A DNA stretch of 64,000 nucleotides, from positions 673,001 to 737,000 of the forward strand of contig NC_019974.1 in NCBI RefSeq assembly GCF_000328685.1, read 5' to 3'. This DNA is from Natronococcus occultus SP4 (GTDB lineage Archaea > Halobacteriota > Halobacteria > Halobacteriales > Natrialbaceae). The position numbers and the translations under genes were made by a program. Under the pieces are notes generated by a model. The model worked only from the letters and a program-made list of their open reading frames with translations. It searched no databases and was not told the origin of the DNA. Shown here one piece after another: positions 26,954-34,270 of the stretch. Each line of letters begins with the position of its first letter. The first letter of the stretch is position 1.

Positions 26954-28356
26954 CGACGCTCCGGCAGCAACTCGAGAGGCTCCGGGAGACCGACGACCTG
27001 GTCCCGGTTGCCGAACGGGTCCACTGGGACGCGACGGCTGCGTCGGTCGCCGCCGAAGCGACGCGACACAACTGTCCGGCGACGCTGTTCGAGGACACAC
27101 CCGGCGAGGTACGACTCGCGAGCGGCGTCTTCGGCGGTCCCGATCAGTTCACGAGCCTCGATCGACACCCCTGGCAGCGAACCGCGCAGGCGCTTGGGTT
27201 CGATCCGGACTGTTCGTACGAGACGGTGGTCGAACGGCTGGCCAGCCGAACCACCGCCCCGACCGAGGGCTCGCCCGACGGAGAGCCGGATGCGACGCCT
27301 CTCGAGAACGTCGACCTCTACGGGCTGGGGCTCCCGACGAGCGATGACGGCAGCCCGCTGGTTTCCCTCGGGGTACTGGCAGCGACGCGGGACGGCGTCA
27401 CGACCTGGGTGCCGATTCGGGGAGTCGCGCTGCGCAACGCGACGCTTCGCCTGGTGGTTCCCCAGGTAGCGGCCGACTGGCTCGGACCGCAGGCCGACGC
27501 GAGCGTCGTTCTCGGTGTCGGGGCCGTCCCGCTCGTGGCGGCGCTTCAGGGGTGGACACAGGATCGAATCACTCCCGACGTTCCCGGCCTGACTGCGGGC
27601 ATCGGCGACGTCTCGATGGCGACCGTCGACTCGCGAACCGTCCCGTCGAGTGCGGACGTTCGAATCGACGGTGGGATGACAGTCGATCGGACGGCTCCCG
27701 AGCCGAGCGGACCGAAAGCGGCGTGGGAACGGTCCTGTGAGACGGCGGTGATCGACATGAGCGTCGATCGGATCGCGACCCGCGAGGAGCCGGTCGTCGC
27801 GTTCACGCCCCTCGGAGAACCGCTGACTGACGACCTCCATCTCGTGAGTCTCGTCGAGGCTGCACAGCTGTTCCGGCGAGTCAACAGCTACTGGGGCGTC
27901 TCACCCGTCGAGTGGATCCGACTTCCCGTCGAGTCGCGCCTCGGGCTCTGTATCGTCTCGAGCGAGATCCTCTATGCGGGGTTCGAGTGGCAGCTCGCGA
28001 ACACGCTGTTTTCGTTCTCGAAGCTGTTCGACAAGGTGCTCGTTCTGGACGAGAACGCCGATCCGACGAACCTCGCGAGATCGATCGACGACATGTGGGT
28101 GAAGGCCCACCCCGGAAACGACTGGATCTTCAGCGAGCCGAACGCACCGAGCGCGACCGCGCCACGGTACCGACAGGACGGCGAGACCGGTTCCAGGCTC
28201 TATATTAACGCGACGTGGGACCCCCACTGGGACGAGGAGTATATCGCCCCCCAGGTCACCTTCGAGACGTCGTTCTCGGAGAACGTCAAGGAGGCTCTCG
28301 AGGAGCGATGGGAAGAGTTAGGGCTCGACGAACTCGTCGAATCAAACGACCGATGA
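26950..28356 (+). CDS. Degenerate UbiD-family paralog, probably non-catalytic subunit
   Basis: Protein of 468 residues whose beginning (TLRQQLERLRETDDLVPVAE) and end parallel the preceding UbiD, but which lacks the EGPFG(D/E) signature: the matching place reads MTVDRTAPEPSGPKAA. Several central motifs are also changed. It is co-translated with the active UbiD (4-bp overlap). I infer a structural or regulatory partner in a heteromeric enzyme, as in phenylphosphate carboxylase where several UbiD-like subunits assemble. It may instead be a diverged enzyme of its own. Confidence 0.7.
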   Translation: MTTLRQQLERLRETDDLVPVAERVHWDATAASVAAEATRHNCPATLFEDTPGEVRLASGVFGGPDQFTSLDRHPWQRTAQALGFDPDCSYETVVERLASRTTAPTEGSPDGEPDATPLENVDLYGLGLPTSDDGSPLVSLGVLAATRDGVTTWVPIRGVALRNATLRLVVPQVAADWLGPQADASVVLGVGAVPLVAALQGWTQDRITPDVPGLTAGIGDVSMATVDSRTVPSSADVRIDGGMTVDRTAPEPSGPKAAWERSCETAVIDMSVDRIATREEPVVAFTPLGEPLTDDLHLVSLVEAAQLFRRVNSYWGVSPVEWIRLPVESRLGLCIVSSEILYAGFEWQLANTLFSFSKLFDKVLVLDENADPTNLARSIDDMWVKAHPGNDWIFSEPNAPSATAPRYRQDGETGSRLYINATWDPHWDEEYIAPQVTFETSFSENVKEALEERWEELGLDELVESNDR

Positions 28357-29309
28357 CAGCAATCGTTCGCGTTCCGGTCGGCGGCGGAACCCCTGAAGGA
28401 ACGAACAGCGCGTACCTCCTGCCAGATCGGGGCGTCCTCGTCGACCCCGGTCCACCCTCCGAGCGAGCGTGGGCCGATCTCCGGGATGGAATCGGCGCCC
28501 ACACGGCGATCGAGGATCTCGAACACGTTTTCGTCACGCACTGGCACATCGACCACGCCGGGCTGGCCCATCGGCTCGCGGACCGGGCCGGGGCGGCGAT
28601 CCACGTCCACCGCGAGGACGCACCGTTGATCGGCGACTACGCTGACGCGCGAGCCAGCCGGCTCCGTCGGGACGAACGAACCCTGGAGCGGTGGGGCGTT
28701 CCGAAGTCGGTTCGCGAGTCGGTGATCGATCGCGACGAACCGTCCCCGCTTCCCGACGCGGCGCCGGTGAACCGACACGACGACGGTGATGTCGTCGCTG
28801 GCGTCGAGTTCGTCCACACGCCGGGCCACACGAAGGGACACGCTTCAGTTCGGATCGACGGGACGATCCTTCTTGGCGATCTGCTGTTGCCCACGTACAC
28901 GCCGAACGTCGGCGGGAGCGACACGCGGCTCGACGATCCCCTCGGCGCGTACCTCTCCTCGCTCGAGCGCGTCGCGACCCACGAGGAGGGGGAGCCGGGT
29001 CACGGAACGACGATGTCGATCGACGAGAGCATCGCGGACGTGCGGCGCCACCACCGTGATCGGGCGGCGTCCTCGTTCGAAGCCATCGCCGCGGCGGACG
29101 AGACGGCGGTGACACCGTGGACGGTCGCGCGCCACCTGTTCGGAGAGATGGCAGGCGTTCACGCGAAGTTCGGCGCGGGCGAGGCGGCCGCACATCTGGC
29201 CCGGCTCGCCGAGTTGCGGATCGTCGAGCGGTGGACGGACGATCGCGGCCGAACGCGATACCGACCCGCTGTCGATTCGTATCCAGCCGAGCTTTCTCTC
29301 GGACGGTAA
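28353..29309 (+). CDS. Metallo-beta-lactamase-fold hydrolase
   Basis: Hydrolase of 318 residues. The metal motif HxHxDH is H63-W-H65-I-D67-H68 (THWHIDHAG); a later His lies in TPGHTKGH and an Asp in LGDLLLP. The C-terminal third (ETAVTPWTVARHLFGEMAG) resembles the winged-helix tail of the RBBP9/LACTB2-like branch. Some relatives are thioesterases or lactonases, so it may release an acid from a CoA ester produced around the UbiD step. It overlaps the degenerate UbiD by four bases and closes the cassette. Confidence 0.85.
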   Translation: MTAIVRVPVGGGTPEGTNSAYLLPDRGVLVDPGPPSERAWADLRDGIGAHTAIEDLEHVFVTHWHIDHAGLAHRLADRAGAAIHVHREDAPLIGDYADARASRLRRDERTLERWGVPKSVRESVIDRDEPSPLPDAAPVNRHDDGDVVAGVEFVHTPGHTKGHASVRIDGTILLGDLLLPTYTPNVGGSDTRLDDPLGAYLSSLERVATHEEGEPGHGTTMSIDESIADVRRHHRDRAASSFEAIAAADETAVTPWTVARHLFGEMAGVHAKFGAGEAAAHLARLAELRIVERWTDDRGRTRYRPAVDSYPAELSLGR

Positions 29310-29446
29310 CACTTCTAACGTCGCTCTTTCGGTGTGTGCGTCGGCGAAAAAACCGCTACGGATGAACTATGGGAGTGACACTTGGGACAGCTACTGATGG
29401 GCTGTCCCGAGCCGCGCCACGGGAGTGTCCCAGTCCGAGAGGTGCC

Positions 29447-30286
29447 TTACTCGCTGCCGGGGTCTTTCTCGCCGAGCTCGACGCCCAGGAAGTCGGGCTC
29501 GCGGTCGTTGAGGAAGGCGTCGACACCCTCCTCGGCGACGTCGGAGCCGAGCAGGCGGTTCTGCAGTTCGCGCTCGTGGGCAAGCGCGTCCGAGAGCGGC
29601 ATCTCGAGGCCCTCGTTGACGGCCAGCTTGTTGTTGCCGACCGCGACGCTTGGCTTTTCGACGATCTCCGCGGCGAACTCCTGTGCTTTCTCCTCGACCT
29701 CGTCGGGCGGGTGGATCTCGTCGAAGATACCACGGCCGGTCGCCTCCTGGGGCGTGAGCGTGTCGCCCGTGATCATCATGCGAAGCGCCTCCGAACGGTC
29801 GATGTAGCGCGGGAGCAGCTGCGTTCCGGCCTCTCCTGCGATCATACCCAGGTGGATCTCGGGCATGCCGACGTTGTAGCTCTCGTCGTCGCCGATGTAC
29901 CGGAAGTCACAGGCGAGCGCAAGCTCGAGGCCGCCACCCATACAGTGGCCGTTGACGACGGCGATGAAGATGGTGTCGGTCGTCCGCATCTTCATGATGA
30001 TCTCCTTGCTCGTCTGGCTCGCATAGCCGACCTGACGGCCCGATTTCTCCTGAAGCTCCTGGATGTCGAATCCGGTCGAGAAGAATTTCTCGTTCGAGCT
30101 TCCGAAGATGACGGCGCGGACGTCCTCGTCGAAGCGGACGGCTTCGACCGCGCGCTGGAGGTCCAGCAGGACCTCGATGTCGTGTGCGTTTGCCGGCGGG
30201 CGGTCGAGACGCAGCTCACCGATGTGGTCGTTGACCTCCGTCGTGAAGTACTCTAGATCCAACTCGTCGAACGCTTTGAGTTCCAT
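29447..30286 (-). CDS. Enoyl-CoA hydratase/isomerase family protein
   Basis: Crotonase of 279 residues. The first oxyanion segment is FFSTGFDIQELQ, the second HCMGGGLELALA, and the catalytic Glu stands in VGMPEIHLGM, so hydratase activity is plausible. The usual GxGGTQ turn is replaced by AGEAGTQLL. The start is supported by a TATA-like TTCATATG 28 nt upstream. It lies downstream of the paa operon on the same strand but has its own promoter. An 11-bp repeat (GTGTCCCAGTC) flanks it on both sides. Confidence 0.85.
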   Translation of the reverse strand: MELKAFDELDLEYFTTEVNDHIGELRLDRPPANAHDIEVLLDLQRAVEAVRFDEDVRAVIFGSSNEKFFSTGFDIQELQEKSGRQVGYASQTSKEIIMKMRTTDTIFIAVVNGHCMGGGLELALACDFRYIGDDESYNVGMPEIHLGMIAGEAGTQLLPRYIDRSEALRMMITGDTLTPQEATGRGIFDEIHPPDEVEEKAQEFAAEIVEKPSVAVGNNKLAVNEGLEMPLSDALAHERELQNRLLGSDVAEEGVDAFLNDREPDFLGVELGEKDPGSE

Positions 30287-30372
30287 ACAGTGTCCCAGTC
30301 ACGCCCGCCACATATGAATGTTTTCATTATGTCCACTAATAAGGAGATATATTGGATATACTAAACTCTAAT

Positions 30373-30388
30373 CGGGTGTTTTCACCCG
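30373..30388 (-). terminator. Hairpin after the paa operon
   Basis: CGGGTG-TTTT-CACCCG forms a perfect 6-bp stem with a 4-nt loop, 16 nt after the last stop codon of the operon on this strand and followed by a T/A-rich stretch. A terminator or RNA-processing role is inferred from position. Confidence 0.4.
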
Positions 30389-30403
30389 CAGCGTTTGGTC
30401 TAA

Positions 30404-30583
30404 CTACCGCCCAGTATCCGGATTTTCACCGTCGTACTTGATTCGCTCGAACACGGTGTTGCAGCCGTTGCAGTAGTACTGGGTCTTCGAGATCTCGCTC
30501 CCGAACGCCGATTCCCGTTCCGTATCGGTCGACTCACAGAACGGACACCGGACCGCTGACTCCGGAGCGTGGTCGGTCATCAT
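30404..30583 (-). CDS. Stand-alone PaaD-type zinc-ribbon protein (59 residues)
   Basis: Short gene with translation MTDHAPESAVRCPFCESTD followed by the pair YYCNGC. CPFC...CNGC, with the spacing S-x-FGS-x-I-x-K-T-x-YYC, matches the C-terminal zinc ribbon of bacterial PaaD (CPFCGS...S-x-FGST...Y-x-C-x-x-C). Here that ribbon is a separate protein and the MIP18 half is encoded upstream at 31546. The start ATG overlaps the paaC stop in TGATG; a second ATG follows at 30580. It presumably helps maturation of the diiron or Fe-S centre of the phenylacetyl-CoA epoxidase. Confidence 0.8.
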   Translation of the reverse strand: MMTDHAPESAVRCPFCESTDTERESAFGSEISKTQYYCNGCNTVFERIKYDGENPDTGR

Positions 30584-31344
30584 CAGCTCAGGGCAAACTC
30601 CGCGTTGCGCTCACCGCGGAGCTGTTTGACGTCGTTCGCCGTGATCGCGTCCGTCCCGGTTCGTCGCCGGGTCTCGTTCCAGTCGTCGGCTGGTGCGTCC
30701 CAGTCGACGTCCTCGAGTGAGACGTCCGTCTCGGCGAACAGTTCGCGGTAGTGGTCGATAAACGCCGTTCTGATCTCCGAGATCGGACGATCCGTGAACC
30801 CGGCCTCGTACAGCGGATCCTCGCTCTCGTCGTAGCTCGCCGGCCCGATGAACGCAAGCGCCTGCGGGAGCGTCCGTTCCAGCGTCGCCTGCACCGTCCC
30901 GGGATCCTCCTCGGCCAGCGTCTCGAGGCGAGCGTCGTGGTACTCCAGGTGGAAGTACTCGTCCTCGCCCATCTTCGTGATCAGCCCCTCGAGGTCGTCC
31001 CGGTCGATCGCGTCGAGCAGGTACCACGCGGCTCGGTCGGCGGGGGCGATCGAGGCGACGTACTCGGTCCAGTCGCCGTCGATCCGATCGAGGCAGGCGG
31101 CGTTGGCGAACTCGTCCGGGTCGCGCTGGCCCTTGGTCCACTCGAGGTCCCGTCCCTGGGCCTCGAGCTTGCTCGCGAGCTGTCGGACGTGGCCGATCTC
31201 CTCCTGGGCCGCACTGGCGCCACCGATGTCGTCCTCGAGCGAGGGTCCCGAGAGCGCCCACTGGGCGTACCGGTGTCCCAGGACGAGCTTGGTGTCCGTG
31301 ATCGCCTGGACGTAGTCGACGGCGGGCTCGGGCCACTCACTCAT
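30583..31344 (-). CDS. paaC: Phenylacetyl-CoA epoxidase subunit PaaC
   Basis: Structural ferritin-like subunit (253 residues) that pairs with PaaA in the 1,2-phenylacetyl-CoA epoxidase. Helical bundle sequence with QEEIGHVRQL and GEDEYFHLEYHDARL at the positions of the former metal ligands, plus the typical end part near ASYDESEDPLYEAGFTD. It overlaps paaB by 8 bp and the zinc-ribbon gene by 1 bp. Confidence 0.92.
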   Translation of the reverse strand: MSEWPEPAVDYVQAITDTKLVLGHRYAQWALSGPSLEDDIGGASAAQEEIGHVRQLASKLEAQGRDLEWTKGQRDPDEFANAACLDRIDGDWTEYVASIAPADRAAWYLLDAIDRDDLEGLITKMGEDEYFHLEYHDARLETLAEEDPGTVQATLERTLPQALAFIGPASYDESEDPLYEAGFTDRPISEIRTAFIDHYRELFAETDVSLEDVDWDAPADDWNETRRRTGTDAITANDVKQLRGERNAEFALS

Positions 31345-31549
31345 TGGTGCTCACCCCGACGGTCGGCTTCGGGTCGTTGCTCACTTGCAGGTAGTCGTCC
31401 TCGCGGACGACCGCGAGCATGTCCCAGTCTTCCTCGTCGAACGTGTTGTACGCGTACATCTTTGCTAGTTTATCACTCTTTGCGGTGACGTTGCCGATGT
31501 GTTTGATCTCGTCACCTTGGTTGATTCGTGCGAACACTTCGTACTTCAT
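31337..31549 (-). CDS. paaB: Phenylacetyl-CoA epoxidase subunit PaaB
   Basis: Small subunit of 70 residues that helps assemble the PaaABC epoxidase. The sequence MKYEVFARINQGDEIKHIGNV and the close ALTYNTFDEEDW-like stretch (MYAYNTFDEEDWDMLAVVRE) match PaaB, but the protein is about 25 residues shorter than the Escherichia coli one. The start at 31549 overlaps the paaD stop, and its end overlaps paaC by 8 bp. Confidence 0.88.
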   Translation of the reverse strand: MKYEVFARINQGDEIKHIGNVTAKSDKLAKMYAYNTFDEEDWDMLAVVREDDYLQVSNDPKPTVGVSTNE

Positions 31550-31941
31550 AGGCTGATTCCTGCTTCGCGGATCTTTTTGCGAACCGATTCCGTGAGCATG
31601 TCCTTCGACCAGACGGGATCCCAGACGACGTCGATGTCGACCTCGTCGACGCCGTCGACGACGGTGAGACAGCTCCGAACGTCGTTGTGGATCATGTCGT
31701 AGGCCGGACAGCCCATACAGGGGAACGACATCTCGACGGTGACGTGGCCGTCGTTCTCCGTGACGTCGTAGATCATCGCCATCTCGACCAGACTCACCGG
31801 AATGTGGGGATCCGGAATCTCGTCGAGGACGTCCCACAGCTCCCGCTCGAACGGCGTCGTATCGGCACGCCGTCCCTCGACGAACTCACTGGTCTGGGAG
31901 ATGTCGGTCAGTTCGTCGCCGTTTCGCTGTGCGCTCGACAT
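31546..31941 (-). CDS. paaD: PaaD, MIP18/DUF59 domain part
   Basis: Protein of 131 residues with the MIP18 (DUF59) fold used in Fe-S or metal-centre assembly. LDEIPDPHIPVSLVEM is the family's first motif (normally D-P-E-I-P), and SFPCMGCPAYDMI carries the two Cys near the active loop. Bacterial PaaD has a C-terminal zinc ribbon fused to it; here it is a separate gene at 30404. It lies between paaA and paaB with minimal spacing. Confidence 0.88.
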   Translation of the reverse strand: MSSAQRNGDELTDISQTSEFVEGRRADTTPFERELWDVLDEIPDPHIPVSLVEMAMIYDVTENDGHVTVEMSFPCMGCPAYDMIHNDVRSCLTVVDGVDEVDIDVVWDPVWSKDMLTESVRKKIREAGISL

Positions 31942-31942
31942 G

Positions 31943-32863
31943 TTAGACCTCGACCTCGAGGGTGCCGGACTGGATCAGGTTGACGTACTTCTCGTTGGCC
32001 GGTCCGCGGTCGCGCCAGCGGTCGATCGTGTCGGACCACGAGATCGGTTCGTCGAACCGCCACTCCTTGTTCGCGGCGTCGAACGCGACCGGGAAGTCGT
32101 ACTCGAGGACGTACTCGTCGGCGTCCTCGTCGTAGTGGGCGGGCACGTCCAGATCGAGCTCGTTCATCAGCGGCATCGTCCGCGAGAGCCAGTCCTGACG
32201 GAGCTCGTCGTTGGACTTGCCCTTGATGCGGTACTCGAGCTGGTCGTCGTGTTTCTTCTTATCGTCGGGCATCCCGAACCACTCGACGCCGATCGGGAAC
32301 ATCCAGTCGACCGCCCCCTGGAGCTGCTGTTTGGTCTTCTCGCTGTTGTTCGCGAGCCGGCGCATCCACGTCTCGCCGTGGCGGAGGTGGAACTGCTCTT
32401 CCTTGCTGACCTTCGTCAGCGCGCGCTTCCAGGGCGCATAGGAGGTGTTCTCGTGAATGTCGCCCAGGAGCACGATCCCTGCGCGGTCGAACATCCCGTG
32501 GGCCGTCACGAGTTCGGCGAAGTTGTCGATATGCTGGTCGAACCCGTACGTGTTGCGGAACTCGTGGGGCTCGCGCTCGTAGATGAGTTCCTCGCGGTCC
32601 TCGCCGAGGTCCTCGAGCAGGCGGTAGGCGATGTGGCCGTGGCCGAGCTCGTCCTGGATCACGCTGATACACGACGCGCGGGCGTCCAGCGACGGCGCGT
32701 TGAGCGACTGGTCGTAGTACGCCGGCGCGCTCATCAGCTCGGTGTCGCCCGAGACCAGCAGGATCTGCTTGAGCGCCTTCTTGTAGCCGTCGGTCATCTC
32801 TTCGGTCGATTCGATCATCCGCCCGTTCTGGAGTTCTTGCTTGAACTGCTTTTCTGAGGGCAT
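31943..32863 (-). CDS. paaA: Phenylacetyl-CoA epoxidase catalytic subunit PaaA
   Basis: Diiron oxygenase subunit of 306 residues that epoxidises the ring of phenylacetyl-CoA with O2. Iron ligands are seen as ExxH in QDELGHGHIAYR (about residue 70) and EEQFHLRHGE (about 155). It heads the operon paaA-paaD-paaB-paaC-zinc ribbon. A TATA-like AATTATAAC (about 32901-32909) precedes it, with a GTATAC palindrome at 32916. The operon has no paaE (flavin/ferredoxin reductase), so electrons must come from elsewhere. Confidence 0.94.
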   Translation of the reverse strand: MPSEKQFKQELQNGRMIESTEEMTDGYKKALKQILLVSGDTELMSAPAYYDQSLNAPSLDARASCISVIQDELGHGHIAYRLLEDLGEDREELIYEREPHEFRNTYGFDQHIDNFAELVTAHGMFDRAGIVLLGDIHENTSYAPWKRALTKVSKEEQFHLRHGETWMRRLANNSEKTKQQLQGAVDWMFPIGVEWFGMPDDKKKHDDQLEYRIKGKSNDELRQDWLSRTMPLMNELDLDVPAHYDEDADEYVLEYDFPVAFDAANKEWRFDEPISWSDTIDRWRDRGPANEKYVNLIQSGTLEVEV

Positions 32864-33172
32864 GGTGGTAATCGTCCATCTATCTCTTACTCGTCCAGGG
32901 TTATAATTGTTTTCTGTATACGCTCAGTGTATCTATCGGCGGTTTTGCGGGTGTTTCCGCGAAGCGGCCTCGCCTGTAGCCGCCGGAGTAAGCCGCTGCG
33001 GACCGCTCTGGATTTTGGTGTGACCGTATACGCCCCGACCGACGACTGGAACCCCCCCTCGATCAACTGCGGTTGTTTCCGACGAAGTATCGTGTCCTAT
33101 ACAGCCCGACAAATAAGCTACCCGACCGATACAACAGTGCCTTTTTTAGTAATCCGATCCAGATGGTAAGCT
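32864..33172. promoter_or_regulatory. Divergent regulatory region paaA / GNAT-ferredoxin (309 nt)
   Basis: No gene found. Toward paaA it carries TTATAATTG (32901) and GTATACG (32916). Toward the GNAT gene it carries TTTTTTAGT at 33142-33151, 27 nt before the ATG at 33173 (leaderless spacing). A second CGTATACG palindrome lies at 33025. The shared GTATAC motif suggests coordinated control of both directions. Confidence 0.5.
33142..33151 (+). promoter_or_regulatory. TATA-like box of the GNAT-ferredoxin pair
   Basis: TTTTTTAGTA ends about 22 nt before the ATG at 33173 and is centred 27 nt upstream, the leaderless spacing. Confidence 0.5.
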
Positions 33173-33670
33173 ATGACGTACGACGTACGACAGGCGATCA
33201 GCGAGGACGGCGAGGACCTCCTGGAACTGTGGCACGGATTTACCGACCACCTCTCGGAGCACGACGACCGGTACCGCCACAAGGAAAGCGCCAACGATCG
33301 GTGGCTCCAGTACTTCGAAAACCAACTCATCGACTCGAAGTACGGGACGGTGTTCGTCGCCGAAGCCGAGGAGAGCGGCGAACTCGTCGGCGTCCTCGAG
33401 GCGCGGATCATGGGCAACCACCCGATCTTCCGCCTGCAGGATCACGGCTACATCAACGGACACTTCGTCAAAGAGGATCACCGAGGTGAGGGCGTCGGTA
33501 TCGCGCTGCTGGAGGCCGTCCACGAGTGGTTCGACGAGTCCGATCGCGAGATCGACTTCTACCGCGTCGACGTGATCCAGGGCGACGACGACTCGGCTGG
33601 GTTCTACGAGTCCAACGAGTTCGAACCGGTCGAACACGTCTTCGAAAAGTCGATCGAATCGAACGGGTGA
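33173..33670 (+). CDS. GNAT-family N-acetyltransferase
   Basis: Acetyl-CoA-dependent acetyltransferase of 165 residues with unknown substrate. The acetyl-CoA loop reads VKEDHRGEGVGIALLEAV (R-x-x-G-x-G) and the last strand YRVDVIQGDDDSAGFYESNEF. It is followed by a ferredoxin gene (3 nt gap) and divergent from paaA, so it may be co-expressed with the epoxidase; what it would modify is not clear. Confidence 0.85.
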   Translation: MTYDVRQAISEDGEDLLELWHGFTDHLSEHDDRYRHKESANDRWLQYFENQLIDSKYGTVFVAEAEESGELVGVLEARIMGNHPIFRLQDHGYINGHFVKEDHRGEGVGIALLEAVHEWFDESDREIDFYRVDVIQGDDDSAGFYESNEFEPVEHVFEKSIESNG

Positions 33671-33673
33671 CCC

Positions 33674-33958
33674 ATGGTAGAGACCCACACAGTCGAGTTC
33701 GTCGACGAAGGTCGCACGCTCGAGATCCCGGAGAACCAGCCGATCCTGGAGGCGGCGGAAGAAGCGGGCCTGACGCCGCCGTACCAGTGTCGGATGGGGG
33801 TCTGTGGCGTCTGCTGCGGGATGATCGTCGAGGACGGCGTAGTCGAACAGACGGAAGGCATGTTCCTCTCCGATAGCGAGAAAGAGGAGGGATACGCGCT
33901 GACGTGCGTAGCAAAGCCCCGGTCCGATCTCCGGATTCGCACCGACGAGAGTCCCTGA
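33674..33958 (+). CDS. [2Fe-2S] ferredoxin beside the paa operon
   Basis: Plant-type ferredoxin of 94 residues. Ligands are the pattern C-x4-C-x2-C (YQCRMGVCGVC, plus an extra Cys) and the late Cys in YALTCVAKP. A GGTGA Shine-Dalgarno (33665) supports the ATG at 33674. Since PaaE, whose ferredoxin domain feeds electrons to PaaA, is missing, this protein is a good candidate donor; its own reductase is unknown. This link is inference from position. Confidence 0.85.
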   Translation: MVETHTVEFVDEGRTLEIPENQPILEAAEEAGLTPPYQCRMGVCGVCCGMIVEDGVVEQTEGMFLSDSEKEEGYALTCVAKPRSDLRIRTDESP

Positions 33959-34270
33959 TCGGATAGTTTCGGAATTTCAGTACGTGTTTTTTCGAGTCCC
34001 CCTGTAGCCACGCGACTCGCTCGTTCTCGAGTAGCGTATACGTATACAGTATACGCTTCGAGCACCGCTCCCTCGGTCGGTCGACAGAAGGTTTACCTCC
34101 GTACCTATGTAAAGCAATCCGTTTACGAAAGTACAGATGTAACTACAGTCCGAACGGCAGGTAACTCCGAGCCAAGAAAGGTGAATGGGACGTATACACA
34201 CCCCGTATCTGGAGGGCGATTACGTGGTGCGTATACACTCGTTTGGGAGCGGAAGCCGTAGTGGCGCGTC
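33959..34270. other. Intergenic region rich in GTATAC motifs (312 nt)
   Basis: Lies between two convergent 3' ends, so no standard promoter is expected, yet it holds five GTATAC copies (34036, 34042, 34049, 34192, 34231). Composition is AT-richer than the genes on either side. No ORF with a recognisable product was found; a 74-codon frame on the minus strand looks random. It could be the remnant of a small gene or an element end. Confidence 0.4.
34034..34056. repeat. Inverted repeat GCGTATAC-N7-GTATACGC
   Basis: Perfect 8-bp arms separated by GTATACA, itself containing another GTATAC. Looks like an operator or a stem of a repeat; no matching copy was found in a gene. Confidence 0.6.

Noticed and set aside
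33977-34201. 74-codon minus-strand frame between ferredoxin and GNAT genes
   Set aside because: Rich in Cys, Tyr and Arg without pattern, overlapping the GTATAC repeats; no promoter or homology that I can recognise.
34034-34240. Repeated GTATAC taken as a CRISPR array or other regular repeat
   Set aside because: Units are too short (6-8 bp), the spacing is irregular and there are no spacers of constant length.
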